DNA of 64,000 bases from Neolewinella xylanilytica (GTDB taxonomy: Bacteria; Bacteroidota; Bacteroidia; Chitinophagales; Saprospiraceae): assembly GCF_002934605.1 (NCBI RefSeq), contig NZ_PTJC01000005.1, positions 2,294,001 through 2,358,000 on the forward strand, given 5' to 3'. The notes beneath the pieces are model-generated. The model was not told where the DNA came from, did no database searches, and was given only the letters and a program-made list of their open reading frames with translations. Of the stretch, positions 53,720-62,142 are shown piece after piece. Each line of letters opens with the position of its first letter. The stretch's first letter is position 1. A program made the translations under genes and the position numbers.

Positions 53720-54796
53720 CTACCGCCGCGCGGGGCTGCGGAAGTGCTGCGGCTTTGCTCCGGGCGGGATGACGGCGGCGGTCTCGCCCCGGAGCTGGTC
53801 GTAGAGTAGGGTGCCGGTGTTGGCGGTCATTACGGCAAGGGAGTCGTAATAGAGGGTGACGTAGCGAAGCAGTTGGTTACGTTCGCGCTTATTCAACAAC
53901 TCGAAGTCCTGGATGAGGCGCATTAGTTCCCGGCGGTGGCTGCGGAATTCCTGGCTGACATCCCGCAGTACGCGTTCGTTCTGGTGGTAGCCAAGGTATA
54001 CCCGGTGGTAAATGCTCTGCTGACCGCTCTGCCGGTTCGGGGAGGCGTAGGGGGCGCCTACCCAGCCACTGAAGTCGAAGTCGTAGGCAACCGGGGTCAG
54101 CTTTCCGTCGGGACGTTCGACGATCTTCACGTTCCGTTGCAAGGCCAGACTCCAGTCGGCGTTGCCGATGAGGTACTGGAAGAAGGCGTGGGTAGCTTCA
54201 GCGGCGGGGTCGTAACGATCGGCCTCCAGCCCGTCGGCATCATCGAGTTCCTTGCCACCGAAGCGATCGGCCATTTCATCGGGGTCTTCGATCAGGAAGG
54301 CGTATTCCGTACGGTCGGGTTGGTTGCCGGCCGCGTCCCGATAGGTAAGTTCCAGGAGCTGAACGCGAAAATGGGCATTGGGGCTGAGGATCGCGTAAGC
54401 GCGATACGCCAGGTATTCCTTGAGCAGCAAATCGGAGGCCGTACTGTCGGCGTAGCATCCGTTGACCAACTTGTATTTATCGTGTTTGACCAGCCCCATT
54501 CCGGCCAGTTCCTTTTTGGAAAAGTTGAGCTTGAGGGGGGGCGTGCTACAGCGGGTGCGGCGGAATTTTCCCCGCAGACTTACCTCGACGCCAAGGTGCT
54601 GGTCGCGCCCGGCGGTATCGGTAAAGGCAATGGTGCCCGGCAATTCATTCGGGGTATGCGCGTCGATGCTGTCAAGCGGGATGGTGATCATTACCGCGAC
54701 GGTCCGGGCGGGGGCATCTTCGTACAACAGATCGAAGACGGACTGAGCCGGCAGCAGGCCGGTGCAAAAGAGAAGAAGGAAAAAGGCGTTACGCAT
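53720..54796 (-). CDS. CotH-kinase-like exported protein
   Basis: The 358-residue product has a signal peptide (MRNAFFLLLFCTGLLPAQS). It has CotH-family traits: VEVSLRGKFRRTRCSTPPLK, LNFSKKELAGMGLVKHDKYK, then LIGNADWSLALQRNVKIVER and DGKLTPVAYDFDFSGWVGAP, which recall the 'NxDW...N' and 'YDFDxSG' pattern of these atypical kinases. The start at 54796 was taken because the signal peptide begins there; the frame is open to 54940. It lies 13 bases beyond the phosphorylase-like gene on the same strand. Its phosphorylation target, if it is active, is unknown. Confidence 0.78.
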   Translation of the reverse strand: MRNAFFLLLFCTGLLPAQSVFDLLYEDAPARTVAVMITIPLDSIDAHTPNELPGTIAFTDTAGRDQHLGVEVSLRGKFRRTRCSTPPLKLNFSKKELAGMGLVKHDKYKLVNGCYADSTASDLLLKEYLAYRAYAILSPNAHFRVQLLELTYRDAAGNQPDRTEYAFLIEDPDEMADRFGGKELDDADGLEADRYDPAAEATHAFFQYLIGNADWSLALQRNVKIVERPDGKLTPVAYDFDFSGWVGAPYASPNRQSGQQSIYHRVYLGYHQNERVLRDVSQEFRSHRRELMRLIQDFELLNKRERNQLLRYVTLYYDSLAVMTANTGTLLYDQLRGETAAVIPPGAKPQHFRSPARR

Positions 54797-55091
54797 ACAA
54801 GGCAATCTTATCCGGTTGCTACCGGTATTGCTGGAACGAGCGCTCCGCGGACAAGTTGTTGGTTTAAAAACCGAATTAATATTGGTTTTACGTACCTTTA
54901 TTGCGTTACGATAAAAGTAATGTCGGTATATCGTTCGCATATGAAATTACCTTCTGTAAATTTTGATTTTGCCATTTTTCAATATGCCGTTTCCGGCGGG
55001 TGCCAAATTCGCTGCGTCGGCCTTCTGACAGGGTAGCTGCTAACATTTTCCCGACTTTAACATTTTACCTGTAAGCCCTTACACCAATATC

Positions 55092-56270
55092 ATGCCAATG
55101 ACCGCCATTACCACCTCGCCCCCCACCACCACAGCGGGCGATGAACAGCTGGAACTGATCCGGCAAAGCGCCCGGGATTTTGCCCGGACGCACATCCTTC
55201 CCCACGTCATGGAGTGGGACAAGAAGCAATTTTTCCCCCGCGACCTGTTCACCAAAATGGGCGAGTACGGCTTTTTGGGCGTCCTCGTTCCCGAAGCCTA
55301 CGGCGGCAGCGGCCTGGCCTACGCGGAGTACATCACCATTATCGATGAAATCGCCCAGGTGTGTGGAAGCATCGGGCTGAGCGTAGCCGCCCACAACTCC
55401 CTGTGCACCAACCATATTCTTGCGTTTGCCAGCGAAGAGCAGAAGCAGAAGTACCTGCCGGACCTGGCCTCCGGTACCCACTTGGGCGCCTGGGGACTGA
55501 CCGAACCCAATACCGGGTCGGACGCCGGCCGTATGCGCACCGTAGCCGAGAAGCAGGCGGACGGTGGCTACATCCTGAACGGTGCCAAGAACTTCATTAC
55601 ACATGGTATTAGCGGCGACATTTGCGTCGTCATTGCCCGGACGGGTGAGCTGCTCGATAGCCACGGTATGACGGCCTTTATCGTCGAGCGCGGCGACGAA
55701 GGCTTCCGCGGCGGCAAGAAAGAAGACAAACTTGGGATGCGCGCCAGTGAAACCGCGGAGATCATCTTCGAAAATTGCTACCTGCCGGCCGATCGCGTCA
55801 TCGGTGAGGTCGGCGAAGGCTTTATCCAGAGCATGAAAATCCTGGATGGCGGCCGTATCAGTATCGCGGCCCTGAGCCTGGGCATTGCCAAGGGAGCCAT
55901 GGACGCCGCGCTGGCCTACAGCAAGGAACGGGAGCAGTTTGGCAAATCCATCAGCCGCTTCCAGGCCATCTCCTTCAAGCTGGCCGATATGGCTACGGAG
56001 ATCGAAGCGGCCGAATTACTGACCCGGAACGCCGGTTTACTGAAGGACGCGGGCGAACCCGTTACCCGCCAATCCGCCATGGCCAAACTATTTGCCTCGG
56101 AGACGAGCGTCCGGGTAGCGAACGAGGCGGTACAGATATTCGGGGGCTACGGATTTACGAAAGAGTACCCCGTAGAAAAGTACTACCGCGATTGTAAACT
56201 CTGCACGATCGGGGAAGGCACCTCCGAAATTCAGCGCTTGGTAATCAGCCGAGATTTACTGAAAAAATAG
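55092..56270 (+). CDS. Acyl-CoA dehydrogenase
   Basis: This FAD flavoprotein catalyses alpha,beta-dehydrogenation of acyl-CoA in fatty-acid or branched-chain amino-acid breakdown. The 392-residue product contains [85 protein letters not shown] and [20 protein letters not shown]. The C-terminal [20 protein letters not shown] supplies the usual active-site glutamate (E in GEGTSE). An alternative ATG lies two codons in. The chain length does not fix the substrate. It precedes the UbiA-containing group but is not obviously related to it. Confidence 0.95.
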   Translation: MPMTAITTSPPTTTAGDEQLELIRQSARDFARTHILPHVMEWDKKQFFPRDLFTKMGEYGFLGVLVPEAYGGSGLAYAEYITIIDEIAQVCGSIGLSVAAHNSLCTNHILAFASEEQKQKYLPDLASGTHLGAWGLTEPNTGSDAGRMRTVAEKQADGGYILNGAKNFITHGISGDICVVIARTGELLDSHGMTAFIVERGDEGFRGGKKEDKLGMRASETAEIIFENCYLPADRVIGEVGEGFIQSMKILDGGRISIAALSLGIAKGAMDAALAYSKEREQFGKSISRFQAISFKLADMATEIEAAELLTRNAGLLKDAGEPVTRQSAMAKLFASETSVRVANEAVQIFGGYGFTKEYPVEKYYRDCKLCTIGEGTSEIQRLVISRDLLKK

Positions 56271-56303
56271 GCCAGGGTAGTCCATTCAGCGTATCTTGCC
56301 CCC

Positions 56304-57236
56304 ATGTCAAGTGTGCCGATACTAGACTTTTTGCGACTGGTTCGGTTTCCGAATTTGGTGGTGGTAGCGTTAACGCAAGTGCTGGTTTATTACCGGATCA
56401 TTCTCCCCGCCCTGGATTCCCAGGGTATCGAAGGGGTGTTGCGCCCGTGGAAGTTTTTCGAACTCTGCCTGGTTACCCTGGCCATTACGGCCTGTGGTTA
56501 CCTGATCAACGATTTGCGGGATGTCCGCATCGACGCCATCAACCATCCGGGGAAGAACTTGGTACTTAAAATGGGGCGGCACAACGTCCAGTGGCTATTC
56601 GCCGCCATCGTATTCGTCGGATACTTATTCGCCCTGCTGCTGGCCATGCGATTGGATGAACGGCAGTTGCTGGGGCTCTTTCCTGTAGCCATCGGAACCC
56701 TCGCCCTCTACAGCGTAACCCTTAAGCGCCTGCCATTCATCGGTAACTTTCTGGTGGCGCTTTACTGTGCGGGCGTGCCCGGAATTTTGGTGATCACGGA
56801 GCGGGAGGGTTTGCGCAAACTGGTGGCTGCCACGCCCACCCTGGGTGCGGATACCGTTCGGGTATGCCTCCTCTTCATGGTCTTTGCCTTCGTAGCCACC
56901 TTGTTACGGGAACTGGTAAAGGACCTGGAAGATATGCGGGGCGACCGGCAGGAGGGAAGGCAAACCATTCCCGTCATGCTCGGAGTGGCTACCAGTCGCC
57001 GCCTCGCAATTGTACTCGGCATGATGGTAATCGTTTCCGTCGTTAGCCCGGTATTGCTGGGTTGGCCGGCGTTCATGCAACCCCCGATGTTGATCTGTAT
57101 CGGCCTGCTGCTCCTGGCCCTGGTGGTCATTCTCATACAGCTTGCCCAGGCCCGACAACAGGTGGATTACCACAAACTCAGCCGGCAGATCAAGTTTCTA
57201 TTGGTGGGCGGACTGGGCTTACTCATTTTCTTCTGA
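56304..57236 (+). CDS. UbiA-family prenyltransferase
   Basis: The 310-residue polytopic membrane enzyme has the two Asp-rich, Mg-binding motifs of the UbiA superfamily: NDLRDVRIDAINHPGK at about 68-83 and KDLEDMRGDRQEGRQTIP near 210. About eight hydrophobic helices follow the standard layout. UbiA enzymes attach prenyl chains to aromatics or other acceptors, for example in menaquinone, heme or lipid-linked sugar pathways. The next gene (acetyltransferase) starts on the last base of its stop codon (TGATG), so it belongs to the polysaccharide-type operon. Confidence 0.9.
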   Translation: MSSVPILDFLRLVRFPNLVVVALTQVLVYYRIILPALDSQGIEGVLRPWKFFELCLVTLAITACGYLINDLRDVRIDAINHPGKNLVLKMGRHNVQWLFAAIVFVGYLFALLLAMRLDERQLLGLFPVAIGTLALYSVTLKRLPFIGNFLVALYCAGVPGILVITEREGLRKLVAATPTLGADTVRVCLLFMVFAFVATLLRELVKDLEDMRGDRQEGRQTIPVMLGVATSRRLAIVLGMMVIVSVVSPVLLGWPAFMQPPMLICIGLLLLALVVILIQLAQARQQVDYHKLSRQIKFLLVGGLGLLIFF

Positions 57237-57805
57237 TGGACTATTTCGTGCATCCCTCGGCGGTGATCGACGAAGGGGCCGCTATCGGGCCGGGGACCAC
57301 TATCTGGCATTTCTGCCATTTAATGCCGCAGTGCGTTATCGGCCCCGACTGCACCCTGGGACAGAACGTATTCGTGGCGGGTGGAGTCCGCGTCGGCCGG
57401 GGCAGCAAAATTCAGAACAACGTCAGCTTGTACGCCGGGCTGGAGATCGGCGATGCAGTATTTATCGGTCCGTCGGCCGTATTTACGAACGTCAAAAATC
57501 CGCGTGCGGCCGTCAACCGGCGGGGACATTACGTAGCGACGGTGGTGGAAGACGGCGTGACGATCGGGGCTAATGCCACGATCGTCTGCGGGGTACAACT
57601 GCACCGGTACGCCTTCGTTGGGGCGGGAACCGTCGTGACGCGTGATGTACCGCCCTATGCTTTGGTAGTCGGCGCCCCGGCCCGGCAGCTCGGATGGGTA
57701 AGCGAAGCAGGCAACCGCCTGGCGTTCGACGCTGATGGCTACGCCGATTGTCCGGAAGGGGGCAGGTACCGATTTGCGGATGGTGGGGTTACCCGAATTG
57801 ACTGA
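57236..57805 (+). CDS. Hexapeptide-repeat acetyltransferase (WbpD/WlbB-like)
   Basis: The 189-residue left-handed beta-helix enzyme shows hexapeptide repeats, including AVIDEGAAIGPGTTIWHFCH, LMPQCVIGPDCTLGQNVF, VAGGVRVGRGSKIQNNVSLY and DGVTIGANATIVCGVQLHRY. It resembles the N-acetyltransferases that act on UDP-linked amino sugars in O-antigen precursor synthesis. The start is ATG 57236, overlapping the UbiA gene's TGA. The downstream sugar dehydrogenase fits a UDP-2,3-diacetamido-sugar route. Substrate specificity is inferred. Confidence 0.88.
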   Translation: MDYFVHPSAVIDEGAAIGPGTTIWHFCHLMPQCVIGPDCTLGQNVFVAGGVRVGRGSKIQNNVSLYAGLEIGDAVFIGPSAVFTNVKNPRAAVNRRGHYVATVVEDGVTIGANATIVCGVQLHRYAFVGAGTVVTRDVPPYALVVGAPARQLGWVSEAGNRLAFDADGYADCPEGGRYRFADGGVTRID

Positions 57806-57828
57806 TTGCCGGCGGGCAGCTACCTTCA
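57798..57828 (+). promoter_or_regulatory. Possible promoter for the Gfo/Idh/MocA gene, nearly leaderless
   Basis: TTG at 57798-57800, a 20-base spacer and TACCTTCA at 57821-57828. The start codon follows at 57836, so a transcript from here would carry almost no leader. Confidence 0.35.
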
Positions 57829-57835
57829 CCCCTTG

Positions 57836-58873
57836 ATGGTACCCCAACGCTTTGTCGTCATCGGATTCGGTCACATTGGCCGGAGACACGCCGCCCTGAT
57901 CGCCGCTCATCCGGAGGCCGAACTCGTGGCGGTATGCGATGCCTTACCCCCGGAACTACTGCGGCGGCCACCCGGAGCCCAACTATCCGTTCCTTTTTAC
58001 CAGGACCTGGACGTACTGCTGAGGGAGGTAGTCTTTGACGTGGCCTGCATTTGTACGCCTAATGGCTTACATGCCCCGCAGGCGCTTCGATGCCTCACCT
58101 CCGGCCACCACGTGGTCGTCGAAAAGCCGATCGCCCTGACCGTGAGCGAATGCGACCAACTGATCGCGGCTGCCATGACCCACCAGCGCGAGATTTTCGG
58201 CGTCATGCAAAACCGCTATAGCCCTGCTTCCGCCTGGTTGAAGCAGCTGGTAGCCGATGGGCAGTTCGGAGAAATACTGCAGGTTCACATCGATTGTTTC
58301 TGGAACCGCGACGCCCGATACTATCGGACGGAGGAAGGGCAACCGCATCCCTGGCACGGCGATGCGGTCCTAGATGGGGGCGTATTGTTCACCCAATTTG
58401 CCCACTTCATCGATCTGCTCTGTTGGACTTTTGGCCGGGTGGAGGTGCTATCCGCCCGGGCGACCAATCAGACGCACACGTCCCTGCATCCCTTTCCGGA
58501 CTCCGGCATGGTGCACTTCCGGCTCGAGGCGGGCGGATTCGGCAGCCTGAATTACAGTACGGTAGTATGGGACAAAAACTTCGAATCCACTCTTTCGGTG
58601 CTGGGTACGCATGGAACCGTCAAGCTTGGTGGCCAGTACATGAACGAATTGCGGTATTGCCACGTCCAGGGAGTTTGTGAGCCAACCCTTGCTCCCAGCG
58701 CCCCGCCGAACAACTATGGCCCGTACCAGGGGTCTGCCGCCAACCACCACTTCGTGATCGATAACGTCGTGAACGTGCTCAACGGCCGCGAAGCGGTGGC
58801 CACTACCGCCGAAGAGGGCAGGGAAGTGGTGGAGCTGATCGCGGCGATCCAGGCCGGTTCAGAGCCAGGTTAA
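57836..58873 (+). CDS. Gfo/Idh/MocA-family dehydrogenase (WbpB/WlbA-like)
   Basis: The 345-residue NAD(P)-dependent sugar dehydrogenase begins VPQRFVVIGFGHIGRRHAAL, a typical Rossmann motif. It has CICTPNGLHAPQALRCLTSG, HHVVVEKPIALT (catalytic Lys), FWNRDARYYRTEEGQP and GGVLFTQFAHFIDLLCWTFG. The WNRDxxYY and GGGxLxxQxxHxxD-like patterns resemble enzymes that oxidise UDP-N-acetylglucosaminuronate in 2,3-diamino sugar synthesis. The acetyltransferase upstream supports that. The start is the ATG at 57836. Its end overlaps the convergent DUF3293-like gene by 15 bases. Confidence 0.9.
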   Translation: MVPQRFVVIGFGHIGRRHAALIAAHPEAELVAVCDALPPELLRRPPGAQLSVPFYQDLDVLLREVVFDVACICTPNGLHAPQALRCLTSGHHVVVEKPIALTVSECDQLIAAAMTHQREIFGVMQNRYSPASAWLKQLVADGQFGEILQVHIDCFWNRDARYYRTEEGQPHPWHGDAVLDGGVLFTQFAHFIDLLCWTFGRVEVLSARATNQTHTSLHPFPDSGMVHFRLEAGGFGSLNYSTVVWDKNFESTLSVLGTHGTVKLGGQYMNELRYCHVQGVCEPTLAPSAPPNNYGPYQGSAANHHFVIDNVVNVLNGREAVATTAEEGREVVELIAAIQAGSEPG

Positions 58874-59293
58874 AACGGGCGTGGCGCCCCGCCGCCCTTC
58901 CACGATCGCGTGTTGCTCGTACAGTCTTGCTACCTCCAGCGCTTCTTCCCGTGGGGGATCAAGGAGGCAAAGGCCGGTTTCTTCCTCCCAATCGTTTTTC
59001 GGGTCCGCACCGCTAGCCGAAAGGTAGGCCCAACCGCGGCCCGCCACCAGCGTCAACAAGGTGCGATGGCGTGCCTCGTTAACGGACGGGGGGAGTTTGG
59101 TGGATCGAGGGTTGAAAGCGGTCAGGAAGAAGTAGTAAGTACACTGGCGTTCCGACAAAAGGCGGTCAAAATCCGGGTGGGGTTCGTCTATTCGCAGCAC
59201 CGTGTCGTTTACCCGGTAGTCGGCCTCGCGGTATGCGCGAGCCAGGCGTTCGTCCGGTAAACCGTTTTGCTCGTCTGGGGATGTTAGAGACAT
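58859..59293 (-). CDS. DUF3293-like protein
   Basis: The 144-residue cytoplasmic protein matches the family pattern YFFLTAFNPRSTKLPPSVNE with ARHRTLLTLVAGRG, then DWEEETGLCLLDPPREEALE and YEQHAIVEGRRGATPVL. Proteins of this family are small, of unknown function and widespread. The start at 59293 (MSLTSPDEQNG) was chosen over a longer frame. It is divergent from yidC with a short promoter region between. Confidence 0.8.
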   Translation of the reverse strand: MSLTSPDEQNGLPDERLARAYREADYRVNDTVLRIDEPHPDFDRLLSERQCTYYFFLTAFNPRSTKLPPSVNEARHRTLLTLVAGRGWAYLSASGADPKNDWEEETGLCLLDPPREEALEVARLYEQHAIVEGRRGATPVLTWL

Positions 59294-59307
59294 AGATATA
59301 TGCTGCG

Positions 59308-59315
59308 TACCTTTG
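59308..59315 (+). promoter_or_regulatory. -7 promoter box for yidC
   Basis: TACCTTTG, a perfect TAnnTTTG, lies 61 bases before the yidC ATG. TTAG at 59284-59287 is a weak -33 candidate with a 20-base spacer. A short hairpin CGGCCA/TGGCCG (59332-59356) lies in the resulting leader. Confidence 0.6.
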
Positions 59316-59376
59316 CGGCCCCAAATGGAACCGGCCACCTGCCCCGGAGTTGGCCGTTTAATAAAAAGAAATCCCT

Positions 59377-61266
59377 ATGGAGATGGACAGAACTTCCATC
59401 GTCGGTATTGTCCTGATCATGATCCTTTTCGTGACCTGGCAGTACGTGACCGCCCCCTCTGCGGCAGAGATCGAAATGGAGCAACGTTACCAGGACTCCA
59501 TTGCCGCGCTCTCCGATCAGGAGTTGATCGAGGAGAACGACCCGAAATTCGTTCCCGAAGGCGGGGCGGTTTCCACGGCCTCCGATTCCTTGCGTCTGGT
59601 TGAGAATCGCTCTCGCTTCGGCGGTTTCGCGCCGGCTGCCGCCGGTACCGAGGAGGAAGTGGTGCTGGAGAACGACCTGATGCAGGTCACCTTCAGCACG
59701 AAGGGGGGAACGATTCGTCGGGCCGAACTAAAAAATTACGCCAAAGTAATCGAGCAAGACGGCAACGAGGAAGTACGGCTTCCGCTCCTCCTGCTGAACG
59801 ACGATCAGAATAAGTTCGAGTACATCATTCCGGTCAACGGCGTTTCCGGTGAAGGGGTACGTACCAGCGATCTGTACTTCGAACCCACCATCGAGGGAAA
59901 TACCGTATCGCTACGGGCTCCGGTTGATGGCGGTGGCTACCTGGAGCAGCGGTACACCCTGGAAGACGGAACCTACCTCCTGGACTACGACGTGCGATTC
60001 GAGGGGATGGATGAAGTCATCGCCAATACGGGCGGGACCGTCCGGCTGTACTGGGAAAACCACCTCGACAAGATCGAGAAGAATAGTCAGTACGAGGGCA
60101 ATTATTCCACCCTGTACTACAAGCCCGTCGACGACGATACCGACTATTGCTCCTGTACGAGCGATGACGTGGAAGAGCTCGACGATCAACCCCTCAAATG
60201 GGTGGCCGGTAGCCAGCAATTTTTTACTTCCGCCCTCATCGCGGACGACCGGTTCAGTAGCGCGGTACTTACCACCGTTGCGGACCGCGAGCGGCTGGCG
60301 GACGACGAACTGAAAGTGTTGATCTCCGAGCTGAACCTGCCCGTTGGGACATCGGGTTCCGAAACTTTCGGGATGGCCTTCTACGTAGGGCCGAATGAGT
60401 TCGAGCGCTTACGGGCCATCGGGTATGACCTGTCGGACGTGGTGAGTTTCGGTTCGTCCATCTTTGGCTCCATCAACCGATGGATCATTCGCCCGCTCTT
60501 CAACTTCCTGTCGAGCTTCATTGGGAATATGGGTATTACCATTCTCGTGCTTACCCTGATCGTCAAACTGCTGCTGTATCCCCTGACTTACAAAATGCTG
60601 GTAAGCCAGTCGAAGATGCAGGTGCTCAAACCGGAGATCGAAAAGCTGAAGGCCAAGCATAAAGACGATGCACAGGCCCAGCAGATGGAAACCATGAAAA
60701 TGTACCAGGAATACGGCGCCAGTCCCCTAGGCGGTTGCTTGCCCATGGTGGTGCAGATGCCCATCTGGTTCGCGCTCTACCGCTTCTTTCCGGCTTCCAT
60801 CAGCTTCCGGCAGGAAAATTTCCTCTGGGCGAACGACTTGAGTACCTACGACAGCATCCTACGGCTGCCCGAATGGATTCCTTTTATGCAGGGCCACCTC
60901 AGCCTGTTTGCCGTGCTCTGGGCGGTGACCACGGTTATCTATGCCTACTACAACAGCCGGCACATGGACTACAGCGCCCAACCCATGATGAAGTACTTCC
61001 AGTACATCATGCCGATCGCCTTCCTGGGCTTTTTCAACAGCTTTGCCGCCGGCCTTACCGCCTACCTGTTCTTCAGCAACGTCTTTAATATCCTGCAAAC
61101 GGTTATCACCAAGAACTTCATCATCGACGATGATAAGCTCCGGGCCAAGCTGGAAGCGAACAAGGCTAAGCCGAAAAAGAAGGGCGGCTTCAGCGCACGC
61201 TTACAGGAAGCGCTGAAGGAACAGCAGCGTCAGCAGGCCGCGACCCAGGGAAAAAAGGGTAAGTAG
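59377..61266 (+). CDS. yidC: Membrane protein insertase YidC
   Basis: YidC inserts membrane proteins, alone or with SecYEG. The 629-residue protein has an N-terminal anchor (SIVGIVLIMILFVTWQYVTA) and a large periplasmic domain (about residues 90-360). A C-terminal insertase core has FLSSFIGNMGITILVLTLIV, YPLTYKMLVSQSKMQVLKPE, LGGCLPMVVQMPIWFALYRF, AQPMMKYFQYIMPIAFLGFF and NSFAAGLTAYLFFSNVFNIL. The end is a basic tail (KPKKKGGFSARLQ). Length and order fit Gram-negative YidC. It heads a run of co-directional genes to ettA. Confidence 0.96.
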   Translation: MEMDRTSIVGIVLIMILFVTWQYVTAPSAAEIEMEQRYQDSIAALSDQELIEENDPKFVPEGGAVSTASDSLRLVENRSRFGGFAPAAAGTEEEVVLENDLMQVTFSTKGGTIRRAELKNYAKVIEQDGNEEVRLPLLLLNDDQNKFEYIIPVNGVSGEGVRTSDLYFEPTIEGNTVSLRAPVDGGGYLEQRYTLEDGTYLLDYDVRFEGMDEVIANTGGTVRLYWENHLDKIEKNSQYEGNYSTLYYKPVDDDTDYCSCTSDDVEELDDQPLKWVAGSQQFFTSALIADDRFSSAVLTTVADRERLADDELKVLISELNLPVGTSGSETFGMAFYVGPNEFERLRAIGYDLSDVVSFGSSIFGSINRWIIRPLFNFLSSFIGNMGITILVLTLIVKLLLYPLTYKMLVSQSKMQVLKPEIEKLKAKHKDDAQAQQMETMKMYQEYGASPLGGCLPMVVQMPIWFALYRFFPASISFRQENFLWANDLSTYDSILRLPEWIPFMQGHLSLFAVLWAVTTVIYAYYNSRHMDYSAQPMMKYFQYIMPIAFLGFFNSFAAGLTAYLFFSNVFNILQTVITKNFIIDDDKLRAKLEANKAKPKKKGGFSARLQEALKEQQRQQAATQGKKGK

Positions 61267-61319
61267 GAACAGTCAACCTTCCCCCCCGGAGTTGCTTTAA
61301 TCAGATCTAAGCTTTCTCC

Positions 61320-62126
61320 ATGAACAACTACTATACCGCGCTGCTTGGCATCCTCCTGCTCTGCCTGTCGTGTACGCGCCAACCCATTGGCATTTCCGGA
61401 TCCCCCAATACCCCGGTTCAGGCCCCGATCGAAGACGGGAACGTCTCCCCCGATCCGGAGATCGACGAAGCACGCGCCCTACGTACCGAGGAGGAGTTGT
61501 CCAGGGGCGTAGAGGCACCCGCACGGCCCGGGGTAGGTAACCTTCCGGACGAATCGGAAGTAAAGGCCATGCGGCGCGAGGAAGTCCGCCGCCGCCGCGA
61601 AGCCATGGAATCTCCCCAGATCGAGACCAATGAAACCGCCGAGATAGAGAACCAGGCCAGCCTGGGGCAGGCGCCGATCGCTGAGCTGGGGTACCGGGAG
61701 GAAGTTGCGGAAGATGCGAATGCTCCCGAGCTGATCTTTCAAAAATCAACCTGCTACGGGGACTGCGAGGCCTATACCTTCAGCCTGCAAAGTGGCGGTA
61801 TGACTTCCCTACTGGTGGATAAGGGTGAAGTAGCCCAGGGGCTTTACAACCGCCAGCTTTATTCGGTCGATTACGAGGATCTGAACAACTCGATCGATAG
61901 CCTGCGGCAGTTGACTTTCGACCCCGTTTACCCGGTGGAAGCGGAAGTACCTACCGACATCCCCTACCGGCTCCTTACCATTCCGGATCAAAACGGTTAT
62001 CCCCGTAACATCAAGATCTACTCCAACGCTCCCCCCGCCCTCGAACGCTTTATGAACCGATTGGAAGTTCTGATTGGCGAACAGTCCTGGCAAACGACCG
62101 AGAAAAACGACGGCGGTAAACCCTAA
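61320..62126 (+). CDS. Lipoprotein with DUF6438-like domain
   Basis: The 268-residue product starts with a lipoprotein signal (LLGILLLCLSC). A charged, low-complexity region follows at about 35-130, then a C-terminal domain with ELIFQKSTCYGDCEAYTFSL, QSGGMTSLLVDKGEVAQGLY and NIKIYSNAPPALERFMNRLE. The 'CxGxCxxYxxxxxxxG' start is typical of DUF6438 proteins. The function is unknown. It lies between yidC and ettA, probably transcribed with one or both. Confidence 0.78.
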   Translation: MNNYYTALLGILLLCLSCTRQPIGISGSPNTPVQAPIEDGNVSPDPEIDEARALRTEEELSRGVEAPARPGVGNLPDESEVKAMRREEVRRRREAMESPQIETNETAEIENQASLGQAPIAELGYREEVAEDANAPELIFQKSTCYGDCEAYTFSLQSGGMTSLLVDKGEVAQGLYNRQLYSVDYEDLNNSIDSLRQLTFDPVYPVEAEVPTDIPYRLLTIPDQNGYPRNIKIYSNAPPALERFMNRLEVLIGEQSWQTTEKNDGGKP

Positions 62127-62142
62127 ACCCAGCATTCTAGCT

